64,000 nucleotides of DNA, taken from assembly GCA_039566865.1 (NCBI GenBank), contig CM076948.1, forward strand, positions 25,977,001 through 26,041,000, written 5' to 3'. Of this stretch, positions 33,401 through 44,700 are shown piece by piece (positions within the stretch are counted from its first letter, which is position 1; every line of letters begins with the position of its first letter). The notes beneath the pieces are model-generated. The model did not search any database. It saw nothing but the letters and a program-made list of their open reading frames with translations, and was not told where the DNA came from. A program made the translations under genes and the position numbers. The DNA is from Aurelia coerulea. Taxonomy: Eukaryota > Cnidaria > Scyphozoa > Semaeostomeae > Ulmaridae.

Positions 33401-34554
33401 AATTACACAGCTGTTGTTTTCAAAATCCAGATCACAAGGCACCAAAGAAACCAAAACTACAGTCTGTTCACTGATATTCCTGGACCCCCTGTGGAATGTG
33501 TCGGTATCGTGTGAACGCAGTCTTAAGTGGACTCATTCATTGGTTAATTCCAAATATGGGCACATTGTATATTTATTTTCCCTCTTTTGGATGTTACCGA
33601 AAAAAATCTTGTTGTGACAAGTGTCAGAAACTTGTTGCCAATTTTTTTGTTTTGAAATCCCTCGGTGGCAGATTTTTGACGAAACAAATAATTGCTGCAG
33701 TACTGAATTTTGGCGTCACAAAACTTCGACCAACATCAATTTTCAGTTGCTGAAAGAATCTAGCAGGAAAATTTATCACGCTAAAAACGATCGTGTTCCA
33801 TTCTTTAATCTTGGTACCCAGGGGGGCTATTTGACCTAAATTTTTACGGGGGTATGCCCACGAAAAAAATTTTTTTTTACCATGCTCCAGAATTTTTCGC
33901 TCCAAAGCATAACCTGTGCTAGAAAAAATTGGCGAAAAGTATACTGCATAACATGAAAATTTGACCGAAAAGCGACCCAATCTAGCAAAATATCCCCTTT
34001 TCACATGTTTTGACAACCTGCTCTAGGAAAATTGCCTCATTTTGATACCCCGTGCTAGAAAAAATTGATGAAAACAATACCCTTAAAAACGGCACATCCC
34101 GTCGGACAAATAAACTAAATCCCCCCCCCCCCCACGGTCTTGGTATCCTTAGGACCTGCCTTTAACACTGGAGATATCACAATTTTCAGCCTTCTAACCA
34201 TTCTCTTTTCCTTCCTCATAGACATGTGCCTTATTACTTTTCATCTTCATGCTCTGCTGGATCCCAACTTGCATAGAACAGATTTTGAACTTGGCACAAG
34301 TGCAAATAAGCACAACATACAGCGATGTAGCAATCATTTTGATGGTCTGCAACAGCGCAGTGAACCCGTTTCTTTACGGCCTAATCAAACAAGACTTTAG
34401 AAATAAACTCAAAGTGATATTCAGGACACCTGGTAGCAGGAACTTCGACCGATCTGGTATTTCGAATCACTCAATGGCCAGTGATAACTTATCCAGGCGA
34501 GGAGCAACTCCTGTCCCGGGGACCAGTGGTGATCAGAAAAATACAACATTCTAA
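30456..34554 (+). CDS. Class A (rhodopsin-like) G protein-coupled receptor, two exons
   Basis: Exon 1 is 30456-31130 (225 codons, ending VAK at a GTAAGAG donor, phase 0). Exon 2 is 34222-34554 (acceptor CCTCATAG), giving 335 residues. The N-terminus carries the glycosylation site NNT. TM1 has GN (IIVGNALM), TM2 LATADLL, the TM3 end is ADRYIAV, TM5 keeps its proline (IIPGFLMVFVY), ICL3 is basic (KEKDKAKKRRAEH), TM6 has the CWxP motif (MLCWIPTC), TM7 has NSAVNPFLYG, and a Ser/Thr-rich tail follows. TM3 lacks the Asp of amine receptors and the conserved Cys 3.25 (Ser here), and ECL2 is very short. This recalls the adenosine/melanocortin/cannabinoid group of invertebrate orphans. The ligand cannot be told from sequence. 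The single phase-0 intron falls between ICL3 and TM6. Confidence 0.93.
31516..32270. mobile_element. Family A fold-back MITE, copy 3, diverged, with insertion
   Basis: Recognisable by AACAGATTTGTAAC, GCAAAGCCGCAAACG and, in the other arm, GCAACTGATGCTATTGTTAC. The right arm is interrupted by about 155 bp of AT-rich sequence (near 32022-32180). It sits in the GPCR intron. Confidence 0.75.
32888..33523. mobile_element. Nested inverted-repeat element in the GPCR intron
   Basis: The outer ends are TTAGACTGCGTTC and GAACGCAGTCTTAA. Inside, 33098-33232 and 33355-33495 are inverted copies (AGTCCAGGAATATCAGTGAA, AGATTACATCATCATTACGG, GGCCTGCTATTG). The TTA/TTAA flanks hint at a piggyBac-like origin, not proven. 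Confidence 0.75.
33822..34140. mobile_element. Family D element bounded by G and C homopolymers, copy 1
   Basis: Begins with a G run after GGTACCCA and ends with a run of C before ACGG; it is flanked by TCTTGGTACC and TCTTGGTATC. The inside repeats CCTGTGCTAGAAAAAATTG-like units. It ends about 80 bp before GPCR exon 2. Confidence 0.6.
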
Positions 34555-34633
34555 ATTCAAGGTTATTCCAGTCTGGAATTCTTCGATATACACAAGACCT
34601 CAGATGGGTTTGCTTTAAGTCTTGCTCTCCATT

Positions 34634-34639
34634 AATAAA
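34634..34639 (+). promoter_or_regulatory. Candidate poly(A) signal of the GPCR
   Basis: AATAAA 80 bp after the stop codon, the first such hexamer downstream. Confidence 0.45.
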
Positions 34640-34644
34640 CAAAC

Positions 34645-34805
34645 GGGCGGGGAAAGGGAGGGCTAGCGGAAGGAGAAGAGGAAGAAGGAAAAGGTAAGGG
34701 AAAAGGGAAGGAGAGGCTCTATATACTCTCCTCTTTCTCTTCCCTGTTTCTCCTTTCACTTCTCCCTCCCCTTGTCCAACCTTTTCCCTCCCCTCCCGTT
34801 CGTTT
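34645..34805. repeat. Polypurine tract followed by polypyrimidine tract
   Basis: About 65 nt of nearly pure purine (GGAGAAGAGGAAGAAGG and similar), a CTCTATATACT centre, then about 75 nt of pyrimidine. The two can fold back imperfectly. It lies just past the GPCR stop. Confidence 0.8.
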
Positions 34806-34809
34806 AATG

Positions 34810-35925
34810 ATCGAGAACAAGACCTAGAGTAAGTCCAGACCTCAGACACCAAAAATCGGCTGTAATCTACCCATGATAGAAAGGCTCATAAGAAGAAACC
34901 AGCTACTAGTGAAACAGCAAACTCAGGAATATTTCCAAGGAACAAAGAAACATTGCGCAATGAAGCAGTAATGTTTTGTCTCAAATTGAATTCCACAAGT
35001 TCAAAGACAGCTGAAAGAAAGAGGTTTCACTGCGAACACCAGCAATAAGAGAGCTTCGATATCACGAAGAAAATTGGCCTAAAATTGAACAATTGATTTA
35101 CTGCAAAGCAGATTGCAGACACCAACGGTGATTAGAGCACAAGAACAAAGAACAAGTTGAACCAACCAATCGAAAAGAATTAGCAACAACTTATTGTTTG
35201 AATACCCAATCAATTTCAATTTAAACAAAGGAGTAAACAATGAAACGATCTTTGATCAATCATAATTGAGATCTTGGCAATTACAAAACGTACAAATATT
35301 ATTATCTTTTTGAAGAATTTCAGACAGGATGAAAACTTACAATCTTCTATCCTCAATTTTGTGCACATAAGATGGTTCATAGTATAATCACATACAGTCT
35401 ATTTATCGCATAGTACATCGTTTAAATTAGCTAGACTAAGTTACGAAAATATCTTTTATAGCCACTGCATTTGCAAAGTTATAGAAACACAATTTTAATC
35501 ACGATTGCTGTTTAAATACTTTTGGGGGGATAAATATGTCTGTGATGTACTGGCTGAGCCAGAAAAAGGTTCCTGCCTTCAAAATTCATAACACCAAAAG
35601 TAATCGATGGATTTGAATGATTCAGATTCTAGTTAGTGCATCTCTCACCGGTGAACTCTCATTGTCTTTATTGTTCTGTGCGAGGAGTTTCATTATGATT
35701 TGATCAAATGTTTTCGGCCTTTTACAGGCATTTCACAACCATGAAAATTTCGTGAAGTCTAATTGACCCAATCCAGTGGTCATAAAAACGCAAGCAAAAT
35801 TACAAAAATAGGTAAATCTTTAGGCTATCGAGCATAATTGATTCATTCCAATCCCCCATGCACTCTTGGTGCAACGAATTTTCAAACATGGAAACCTTTT
35901 CTGGCTAACCCGATCCACCACGGCA
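34810..35925. other. No gene supported
   Basis: AT-rich intergenic sequence; I see no exon or transposon end. Confidence 0.5.
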
Positions 35926-35929
35926 TAGA

Positions 35930-36213
35930 GAAAACATTGCATAACATTCAAGAAAACCATAGTTTATGGAGGTCTACAATATGGTGGCAAGCAGAAATCT
36001 GTAACTTTTGTAGTTTAGGATTTAGAAATTTGATGACGTCATAGCCTTAAATTTAATAAATGCCGCCATATTGAAACTAATCAAGATATCAATAAATTGC
36101 CACGGCAGATTTACAGCAAAAAACCCTAAGTTCCTTCCATGCTATTTTTTTTCAAAGAAAACGACAATAGAATTTTACACCGACCTTTTTAAAGATTTGA
36201 GCCCTATGTTCAA
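35930..36213. mobile_element. Family C MITE, right-half fragment
   Basis: Carries AAGAAAACCATAG, GGCAGATTTACAGCAAA and AAAGATTTGAGCCCTATG, matching the complete copy at 47368-47878. Confidence 0.75.
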
Positions 36214-37398
36214 GACTCCAGCAAACCTATCAGCAATTATAGGGCACAAGGTGCAGTAACTATATTCTGAATGGCATTAATCTCATTGCTTCAGTTAACT
36301 TAGATCTAGTGGTATATTTAGAGTATGTATAATATTTATAATGTGTTTCTGCGGGAGTCGTAATATAGTCTGTTGTGTATCATGGATCATATAGTCATGT
36401 TGTGTAACAATCAATCTTATCTGGCAGCACTTTGAGAGGTAGCTTTTTCTGCTTTCTTTCTCACCAGAATTGTCCATGTTTCCAAAGAAAAATGTCGCTA
36501 TTCCTTCATGAAACAAGCCATTGCATGAATCCATTGCCACCAAATGAGAATGTCTGTCAATCCGCAGCCTAAAATGGGTTTGCTTTAAATTCTTGCCAGC
36601 GAAACCGTGATAAGATCACCATCTTTGTCGTTCGCCCCATTTACTTGTTGTAGTCTCATTCTCTTTTCGTAAGCACCACTTTCGTGTGTATTTGCGAATG
36701 CTCTATCCTCCAGTCGCATGCCCCATGTTTGTTATTAATTTACATGCGAACTGGTGAACCAGTGCGATCAACTTGACCAGACATCTCTCGGACTTTCGAT
36801 GACCAATATTCACTGCTTTGTTGTAGTTGAATTGACAACTGCAAATAACCAGGTTGTAAACAATGAAACCTCAGAGCAGGGCTGTAAAATATCAGCAGTC
36901 TCGAACCAATTTCAGGTACTGAAACACGTTCTTGACATAACTTTTCAAGAAGTCTACTAAAAATGGCCTCAGCTTTCTATCAGCAGGCTTTGCGAGATTA
37001 TAAATTGGCAATCATTTCTAAAACATCATATATTTAGGGTGATCAATTCTGAGCCAATACATTGCAAATCTGTGACGTTGCTAGATGAAATTTACCTTCT
37101 GCTATGATGTGACTGTTTCCTCAAATTTGAAAATTCTTGGAACTGATGCCTTAATTTGAATCTATATCATTCAAGGACCATTGCAATCCAGGGTTATTTG
37201 CAGGCACACTACAATTTCAGACTGTCTAAAATTCAAATTTTTGGCCTAAAAATCGTAGAATATAACTAGGAATTGCAAACCTGCCCCCTTTTCTCAAAAA
37301 TAACAACAGATTCAATTTCAGTGGCCTAAAATGCATGAAATAACGTCAAAATCCAGGAAAACATTTTTTCTGCATTGAAGCTTTAAACGGAAACTATA
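36214..37398. other. No gene supported
   Basis: No coding signal. Several short frames occur by chance. Confidence 0.5.
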
Positions 37399-38005
37399 CC
37401 GGGTGTCCCAAAAAATGTATACAGATTTGGGTGACTCCAGCGATGTGAATTTAGCTTTAATCAATGGCTAATCACTCTCAAAATGTTACTTGATAGTTAA
37501 CTTGAACATAGATACCTCGTTCGTTGGTATTGGTTCTTTGAGAGCAAAAAGATCAATCTTGAAAGCTCAAATTTGCGTCCACTTGCAAACCAGAGCTTTG
37601 GCCTTTTGGCCAAAGCAAAGTCCTGAAGCACATCGAAATTAAGAACTGAAATTAATGAAAAATTAAGAAACTTTCCAATGGGGGATTGAGGGTGACTTCT
37701 GGAAAATAGAATAACACAAGATCTAATATATTGTTCAAATTTGATCAAGGTTATTGCTGATTTATACGATGTGCCTTAAGAAATTGCTTAGGCCAAAAGG
37801 CTAATGCTCTGGTTTGCAGGAAGAGGTAAATTTGAGCTTTCAAGATTAACATGTCTGCTCTCAATGTACAAATATCAACAAACGAGGTATCTATGTTCAA
37901 GTTAACTATGGAGGAACATTTTTAGAGTGATTAGACATTGATTGAAGCTAAATTCACATCGCTGGAGTCAACCAAATCCGTATACTTGGGTTTTGGGACA
38001 CCCGG
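37399..38005. mobile_element. Mariner-like MITE, copy 1
   Basis: 607 bp, ends CCGGGTGTCCCAAAA and TTTTGGGACACCCGG, flanked by TA on both sides, with long imperfect inverted arms (GAGGTATCTATGTTCAAGTT in one arm). TA flanks and GGTGTCCCAAAA ends are typical of Tc1/mariner derivatives. Confidence 0.9.
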
Positions 38006-38050
38006 TAGATTTACAGTGCAGTAAACTGATAGGGCAACTCAACAAAAGTA

Positions 38051-38415
38051 ACATAGGGCTCAAATCTTTAAAAGGGTCGGTGTAAAATTCTTTTGTCGTT
38101 TTCCTTGAAAAAGAAATAGCTTGGAAGGAACTTAGGGTTTTTTGCTGTAAATCTGCCGTGGCAATTTATTGATGTCTTGATTAGTTTCAATATGGCGGCA
38201 TTTATTAAATTTGAGGCTGTGACATCATCAAATGTCTAAATCCTAAACTAGAAAAGCTACAGATTTCTGCTTGCCACCATATTATAGACCTCCATAAACT
38301 ATGGTTTTCTTGAATGTTATGCAATGTTTTCTCTATTAGTTTAGGATTTACAATGATTTAAATTTTTTCAAAATTTTCCATGAATTTTTTCAAAAATTAT
38401 CAAATTGCCGCCATT
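38051..38415. mobile_element. Family C MITE, left-half fragment
   Basis: Begins CATAGGGCTCAAATCTTTAA and has GCTGTAAATCTGCCGTGGC, TTCAATATGGCGGC and AAACTATGGTTTTC. It starts about 45 bp after the mariner-like MITE. Confidence 0.75.
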
Positions 38416-38659
38416 TTGAAAAAAATTTCAAGACAGTCGGAGAATTCAGCATACTCGCAAAGGACCCTGGGTGACAATGGCTCTTTAAATTTCGTATGCT
38501 TTACATGCTGTAAACGCTGCGAGATACTGACAACAATAGGAACACCAGTAACAAGATGAACAATTCTATCAGTTTGCAATGTAAGGTTAACTTTTAGGGA
38601 TAGAGTACTTTTACAGCTACAATCCTTGCCAAAACTCTTGAAAAAAATCACATATTTTT

Positions 38660-38815
38660 GCGCAGCTCTCCCCCTTCCCCCCTACAATGTTGGTTTCTTG
38701 TGCGAATACGCATTTCTCACGGGCACAAAAACGCAGCCAAAGCCATTTTCTTTATATTTGGTGATCTGTGCTTCAGACCAACATTGTTCAGGGGGGCAGG
38801 GGGGGGGAGGGAAAA
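38660..38815. mobile_element. G/C-rich inverted-repeat element
   Basis: CCCCCTACAATGTTGGT on the left pairs with ACCAACATTGTTCAGGGGGG on the right, both next to C or G runs, giving a 150-bp hairpin-type element. Confidence 0.6.
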
Positions 38816-38829
38816 AGAGAAACAGTAAG

Positions 38830-39739
38830 TTTTCTGCAATGTATTCTGGATGCTTCGTCAGACAAGAAAGCAGAGAAATGACATGTTTTTTTCAAGTTGT
38901 TTTGGCAAGGATTGTAGTTTATGAAATCGAGACTGGAGGTATGCTCCGAAGGTTGTTGATTTTTGGGCATTAGGCCATAACGGACAAAAACTAATAAGTT
39001 AGGCCAACATTTGATCTTCAAGTTATCCGTGCATCGAGTTGACATTTTAGGTGTTAATCAACGCGAAATTCTAGCTGAAGTGGCAATTAGATTCAGATAA
39101 GAAGTTAGGGTCGAGGTAGCTGGTCATTAATCAAGGACCAGAGAAGGAATAAAATCAAGCCGAGAGTCAAAAATGTCCTAATGCTATCGCCATGTTTGAT
39201 GCCTTGCGAAACTCTGATCAGTTTTCACAAATTTTTGGTTGAAAATCCTCCTTCTTAGAGCTTCCTTTTTTATCATACTATCAATCTAAACTCTGGCTAC
39301 AGGAAGGAAGCTGAAAAGTGATAGCATTGAATGTCTTGACGGCAAAAGAATTAAAGATGAGATACGTTCAAACAAATCTTGCAGGATTATTAACTTAGAT
39401 TTTGTCAATATTGGCCACTTCGAAAAGAACTCTATTTGTCTGAATAGGGTGTGCTGAAAGCATATGAAACACAGCTGTGAATCTACTAAAATTTTCTCAT
39501 CTTAAGACGCTGGACGCCATGCCAGCATAAAGATAATTACGCTAACTGCATCCCAGAAAATTAAAGGTTCTTAAACTGCAGTTTGAATGACGGACACACA
39601 TCACTGGGGTTGCTAAAAGACAGAAACATCTGACTGAAACGAAATATATCCATTGTTTTTTCAATAAGTCAATATAGCCAACAGGAGGTTGTCATTTCGT
39701 CTAAATCGAATCGAAATGAAATCATTGACTGTTTAAGTA
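38830..39739. other. No gene supported
   Basis: Intergenic, no recognisable feature. Confidence 0.5.
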
Positions 39740-40281
39740 CCGGGTGCCCCAAAAAAGTACTCCTGTTTAAAAAATCATCAAATTGATTATTAAACCTTTG
39801 ATAAAATTTTCTTTTTGAGTTCTTTCGTCAAAGACCCAAAGATATTCAGATATGATAAAATGTTTGCTTTTGATACAGCAAGGTAGAAAAATCACACGAC
39901 GAAAACCTTATTTTGAGCTATAGTTTTCAAGGAAAATATTCAATCTTGCCTAACAGTCGAATTTTCAGATTTTTTATGGTCATTGAAGTATCCAATGATA
40001 GTGGGCATTTCTTTCTGTCATTTATGACCAAACCAGAAGCTTTACATGCACAAAGAAATTGATCTAGCAATCATCAGTGCTTTTTTGCAGTATGATTCCA
40101 AACCAGGTAGCCCCAAAAAAAGCTAAAGTTGATAATTTCAAAACCAATTAAAAGATCAGCTATATCTTGGAAAATAATTTGGTCCTTGATCTACTTGAAA
40201 AAAAAAGGAAAATTGAAGATCGGCCTTGTAATCGAATTTTAGTAATTTTTCAAACAGGAGTACCTTTTTTGGGACACCCGG
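39740..40281. mobile_element. Mariner-like MITE, copy 2
   Basis: 542 bp, CCGGGTGCCCCAAAAAA to TTTTTTGGGACACCCGG, flanked by TA. The arms next to the ends read TACTCCTGTTT and AAACAGGAGTA. The interior is related to the copy at 61068-61551. Confidence 0.9.
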
Positions 40282-40384
40282 TATATTGTGATGGGGCTGG
40301 ACGGAACAAACAACCTCGACCTTTCTGGGACTAATGTGAAATTTAAGGATCCAATGGAGATGGGAAAATAGTGGAAATGTCACG

Positions 40385-40892
40385 GTGGGGGGGGGGGGGG
40401 GGGGTTCTTCCATAGTAAAGGTACCTGGGGATGTGCCGCGAGCAAGGGTATACTTTTTCGGACTTCTAGTCTAGCCAAGGGTATACTTTTTTGCAATTTT
40501 GGCCTACAACGGACTAGCCAAGGGTATCATTTTTGGCAATATTGGTCTAGCAAACGGTCATGATATCATATTTGGTACAAATTTGACAAATTAGTCCAGG
40601 AAATGGTCAAAATTGGTCTAGCCAAGGGTATCATTTTTGACAATATTGGTCTAACGAATGGTCATGACATCATCTTTGGTACAAATTTGACAATATTCAT
40701 CAAGGAAATCTTCAAAATTGGTCTAGCCAAGGGTACCATTTTCGTAAAAATTGGTCCAGAGAATGGTCAAATTGGTCTAGCCAAGGGTACCATTTTCGTA
40801 AAAATTAGTCTAGCCAACGGTACCATTTTGAATATGCTCGCGGCAGACCCCTACCCAAAATTTGGCCAAGAACCCCCCCCCCCCCCCCGTGG
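40385..40892. mobile_element. Family D element bounded by a G run and a C run, copy 2
   Basis: A G homopolymer of about 19 bases followed by TTCTT faces AAGAA and a C run of about 17 bases. Between them about ten degenerate units of ATTGGTCTAGCCAAGGGTA type lie in tandem. The homopolymers act as the inverted ends. Confidence 0.7.
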
Positions 40893-40894
40893 AA

Positions 40895-41215
40895 AATACT
40901 CCTGGTGGTGGTAGAACATTTGAGAATAATTCGGAAAAGCGAGACCGTAATTGAAAATAGTAAGCTTGTTATCGACCTGTTTCATAGAATGAAAGGTCAG
41001 GATAACAGAATAAACAGATTTTCGGTTGTTCCCAGACATGTCATACTGTCACAAGTTTCTGGCGAATAAATCTTTCTATTTGCACTCTTGCCCTTCAAAG
41101 CAGGTCTGAGTTATTGGTGATCGACGATCGACAAAGCATACTGTGAGAAGCATTTTAAATGTCGTTCAAAACAAAATGTCTTAAACGGAATATCAGGTTG
41201 ATTATTAAGTCATAC
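40895..41215. other. Downstream of the last recognised coiled-coil exon
   Basis: No exon recognised, although the coiled-coil frame is still open at the donor at 41215, so further 3' exons must lie at lower coordinates or be too short to see. Confidence 0.5.
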
Positions 41216-41308
41216 CTCGCCAACTCTTTGAATCCAATAAGATTTATCCAAAGCTTCAGGAGTTGAAACACCAGCCTTTTCTAATTCTTTGTTTACTGCT
41301 GAGCCAAG
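41216..41308 (-). CDS. Coiled-coil gene exon c33 (93 nt)
   Basis: LGSAVNKELEKAG, STPEALDKSYWIQRVGE, phase 0/0, acceptor TTTTTTCAG, donor GTATGA. Likely a conserved C-terminal segment; the frame continues into exons I could not find. Confidence 0.85.
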
Positions 41309-41642
41309 CTGAAAAAAGAAAGAAATCATGAAGAGCTCTGTCTGCTCGGCGATTCATTTGTGGTTGATTAGGCCCAAATTTGTTTTAGCCATTGATCCAA
41401 AGTCAAAAATGCAATAAATAAGGAAGTTTTCTGGTTTTAGAGAAAAACCTTCAGATATTCTTGCCAAAATCATCTATTTGATTAGCTGTTCACCACAAGG
41501 AAAAATATCGTCAATTAGCTGAATCTTGCCAGACGATCCTAAGCAAACTAGTACAGTGGACAAGGCATTGCATGAGATATCCGACGTGTGTTTTCAGATA
41601 ATATTGACCTCATCGGGAAGCTAAGTATTTACGTCTGAAGAA

Positions 41643-41735
<93 letters not shown>

Positions 41736-44700
41736 AATGATGATGATGATGATGATGAAATACTCACTTTGTCTCTTTTGTTGGATAACCCAATTAGGCT
41801 TTTTTCATGATTACTTCCACGTGAATTGTCTATTTGCCCAAACGAGTCACTCTAGATAAACAAAAAAGAAACAATATGTTAGTTCTCACAATCTAGAATA
41901 TGGTTCGTTCTCATTAACAAGAATCTAGTGTGGTAAGTAATTTCAGTCACCAAAATCATGATCAGAATGAAATAAAAATCCAGTAATTTGCAGTGAAGAA
42001 ATGATATTCTTCGAATGTTCTAGATGCTTGACATCAAATGATCAACAAAGTATTAGGCCCGAATGTGCTGATTTTGCTCATATCCTCCGATTTTCTCAGA
42101 GCAAAAGTCATTCCTTAGATTGAGCTTCATTCAACAGTCTATTGAAGCAGCCAGTTTCGATGTTACATTTTAGACTGATGGCAAGAGTCTAGGTTTTGCT
42201 CCACTGAATTGAATTTTTAGTTATTGTTATAGTCATTCTGCTAAAACTTAGTTCAATTGGAATGGGTATTGCGGGGTATCGTCAAGGGGGTGGAGGAGGA
42301 GCCAAAACAACGACTCATATAATGAGTCCAGCTATGTTTATGGAAAAAATCTTTGTGCGTTTGCGTTTTAAGGCCAAAATATTCTTGATTACAGTAACTG
42401 CTAAAAGGCTTTGAGTCAAAGCAAGTAAAGCTTTCCTCCTTTTTTGTAGAATAACTAAAGAATAAATGAGGGTACTTACACTTCTGAAATCTTTTTCACT
42501 GTATTTACTGGCATTTATTTCATCTTTAAGTGTTTCAATATTCTGCTCACGCGACCGTAGCTGTGTTTGCAATCTCTGCATGGAAAATAATTCACAGAAA
42601 TTAATCAGAATAAAACCCCTTCTGAAACAGCTGAAATACAATGCCATATAAAAAAGTTAACTGGGCCAGTGAATACAGATTAACCTAGAGACAACAACAG
42701 ATCATAATGGCTTCAGAATCTATTGCCTCAACCACTTTGGTACTCACGTGACATTTCCCATTTAGGCTACTCTCAAAATTCAAAATCTTTCGAAAGTAAT
42801 ATTTGGAATCTCCAGGGTATTTCCCAAGTGTTTGAAATTGAAGACCAGAAATAAAGTACTTTCGAATCTCAAGAGACGTTGTGGCGTGCTTGAAAGACAA
42901 ACCAATCAATGCAATTATGCAAACGCAACTGGATTACAGGTGCACGAGACAACACCCACACCCGTACAAAACACAAAATAAAATTTTGTATCGACCCAGG
43001 CAACAAAACTTTGTGACATGTTCGTAGCCTTTAACGAAGCCCAACAGGAGTTACTTCTCAATACCACTGTCGTTATAAAGCGGCTTTCTTTGTGAACAGG
43101 GACCTGAACAAACTGATACAATTTTGAAATCGAAAACGCAAAGAATGCATTCACGATCTTGAGCAATAAAAGCTTTGTTGGGGCTTTGCTTACCTTTCTA
43201 GCAGCAACTTCTCGGTCAAGGAGAGCTCTTTGCCTTATATTTTCCTTGTTCATTTGGTTTAACTAGAATGAGGAAGTAAGAAGACAAATAAAAATGCTAA
43301 AACAAGATGAACAACAAGATAATAAGTCTAAAACAATGGTCTTCAAGTCGCTCAATGATTTGGCTCCAGAATACCTGTGTAACCTTTCAACCAAAACTCA
43401 GAATGCTCCTCCGCAGTCTCCGGAATATTGAGACTGATTGCCAAAGAAAAAGTCAGCAAATGGGCAAACATGCTTTTCTTTCCGGGGAGCTAAATTATGG
43501 AAAGTCTAAGGCGGCATGACTCCCCGAATGGTTTCAAAAAATCACTAAGGGATTATACAATTTTCTTTCTACAGGGTGTCCCAAAAAAATTGTGCCCTGT
43601 TTGTCTGACGATTGCGACAAAACGGCAAAAGATTCTCGCCAAACTTTTGCATGATGGTGCTCTTCAGATGTTCAATTAAAGTTTGCCACCATCCCCGTAA
43701 AAATCCGTTGAAAAATGATGGAGCTATGACCTTCAGAAGACCAAATTTGCCTGGTGACTGAAACCAGCGGTCGGCCATTTTGTCTTACTATTTTGCAGTG
43801 ATAAGTATCTTCACGTGAGGTAAGAAATAATTTCTGTGAGGTCAAAAATAGTGGAACTCTCCGAGGATTATCGGAATTTTCACGAGAGCTATGACATTGG
43901 AGGCTGCTGTTTCATTTTCAATCCATGGAGCTATTTATCGCTGCAAAATAGTAAAACAAAATGGCCGACCGCTGGTTTCAGTGATCGGGCAAATTTGGTC
44001 TCCTGAAGGTCATACCTCCATCATTTTTCAACAGATTTTCATGGAGATTGTGGCAAACTTTAATTGAACATCTGAAGAGTACCATCATGCAAAAGTTTGG
44101 CGAGAATCATTTGCCGTTTTGTCGCAATCTTCAGACAAACGGGGCACAATTTTTTTGGGACACCCTGTATTGTGAATAGTGTATAATTGTCGATAGGCTT
44201 TTAAAATTACAGTTTTTTTCTTATTTTGAACTGTATATTGTAATTAATTTGTCATTGGAGGGTCCCTTGAAAAACAGCTTCTACTGAAGGGCAACCCTCC
44301 TTAAAATAATCAAATATGAAATATGAAATAAAATAAAGGTCTAGATAATTCTAGCTTAAAATGATTTTGCATCGAACGTTATTTGCAAATGGGCAAAAAC
44401 TCTGAACAACTTGTCAGTTATTTCTAGAATGGGAATTGTATTAATTGGAAACATTTCGCAAAAAGATTGGTAAAAGAGCAGAATATTGATCAAATGGCAA
44501 CATTCATTTAAATAAGTAATATGGCCTAAATTTGAATGCACCTTCGTCAACATCGTGCTGGCCAATAGCCTCATTTGACAAATACATATTCTTGTAATTT
44601 TAACGAGATTTACAGTCACCAGTTAGCAAACCCAACTAAAGCTGCTGCTTTGGGCGAAATTTATGAAAAGGTGGGTGTCTGTTTCCGGATGCTCCCGGAC

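Noticed and set aside
33624..34016. Minus-strand open frame of 130 codons in the GPCR intron
   Set aside because: It spans a family D repeat and has no homologous pattern that I recognise.
41644..41859. Open frame starting with about 30 methionines
   Set aside because: Microsatellite read-through running antisense over exon c32.
42743..42790. Possible extra coiled-coil exon between c30 and c31 (ILNFESSLNGKCH with GTGAGT donor)
   Set aside because: The acceptor has a weak pyrimidine tract and the frame joins perfectly without it.
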